The notes under the pieces are model-generated. The model was not told where the DNA came from, searched no databases, and worked only from the letters and a program-made list of their open reading frames with translations. A DNA stretch of 64,000 nucleotides from Planctomycetaceae bacterium (GTDB lineage: Bacteria > Planctomycetota > Planctomycetia > Pirellulales > Lacipirellulaceae), in contig PABB01000075.1 in the NCBI GenBank assembly GCA_002702655.1, positions 179,047-243,046 of the forward strand, in the 5' to 3' direction. A program made the translations under genes and the position numbers. Position 1 is the first letter of the stretch. Every line of letters starts with the position of its first letter. Of the stretch, positions 63,802 to 64,000 are shown one piece after another.

Positions 63802-64000
63802 CGGGAGCGTCTCCATGGCGCGCGGCTGTATCTCTGCTCACCGGGTCAGCGAGCCCTTGTTGCTCCTTCGAGGCATCGACGGTCGTGAGAGTTCCGACCG
63901 AGCCATCTCATACGCATTCCAATTTGAATTAGCGCGCCTCCTCTTGCGCCCTCCTATTTTGCCTATCATACTGCGACGGTCCCCAAATCCGGGAGGTCGC

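Overview
This 64-kb, GC-rich window looks like the chromosome of a planctomycete, most probably order Pirellulales. That placement rests on gene families rather than on any rRNA, because none is present. The markers are a DUF1559 protein with a prepilin-type N-terminus, a PEP-CTERM protein, a giant secreted protein with an N-terminal LEPR-like motif and a dockerin, a sulfatase, a DUF1579 protein, cysteine-type LRR repeats, a DUF4159 protein next to a MoxR/DUF58/BatA/VWA cluster, and a complete EF-P beta-lysylation set. I see no tRNA, rRNA, CRISPR array, prophage or transposase.

Layout. 1-5.6 kb: the 5' part of a DegT-type sugar aminotransferase, a DUF1579 protein, an exported hypothetical protein, an LRR protein and three small exported proteins that look like FliL relatives. 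5.6-12.9 kb (all minus strand): glnE, miaB, a one-helix membrane protein, fmt, an acyl-carrier-like protein and def. 13-16.2 kb: a sulfatase, then a lipoprotein/DUF1559 pair. 16.4-26.3 kb: a prenyltransferase-fold/DUF4159 protein divergent from moxR - four-helix-bundle gene - DUF58 - BatA-like - VWA. 26.3-31.6 kb: a heavy-metal RND pump, its His/Asp-rich adaptor and a Cys/His-rich small exported protein. 32-36 kb: a PEP-CTERM protein with a strong terminator, then lemA and an M48 protease. 36-40 kb: efp divergent from epmB, rlmN, a P-loop kinase and a HEAT-like protein. 41-48 kb: an orphan DNA methyltransferase, a sugar isomerase, a ferredoxin, a GH51 arabinofuranosidase, an ICMT-like methyltransferase, and an ACT / P-II / 2Fe-2S ferredoxin group. 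48-52.5 kb: thyA-folA-tag, then epmA with a VWA protein. 52.6-64 kb: a CFA-synthase-like enzyme, a transglutaminase, the 1186-residue secreted protein and a secreted TPR-CHAT protein.

Several genes work together. EF-P (with Lys34), EpmB and EpmA are all here, so beta-lysylation of EF-P is predicted. GlnE and a P-II protein with Tyr51 both belong to nitrogen control. fmt and def handle initiator formylation and deformylation. thyA and folA form the thymidylate cycle.

The most unusual pattern is in the spacers. At eight sites, all between genes of the same orientation inside likely operons, the spacer is bounded by a pair of imperfect inverted repeats made of short internally repetitive units. 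The arms usually begin a few bases after the upstream stop and end 2-10 bases before the next start codon, displacing any normal ribosome-binding site. Five sequence families are seen. Two of the elements carry a small gene between the arms: a four-helix-bundle (23S intervening-sequence type) protein between moxR and DUF58, and an acyl-carrier-like protein between def and fmt. This looks like a group of cassette-like or RNA-level elements inserted exactly at gene junctions, and it is the best candidate here for an undescribed system.
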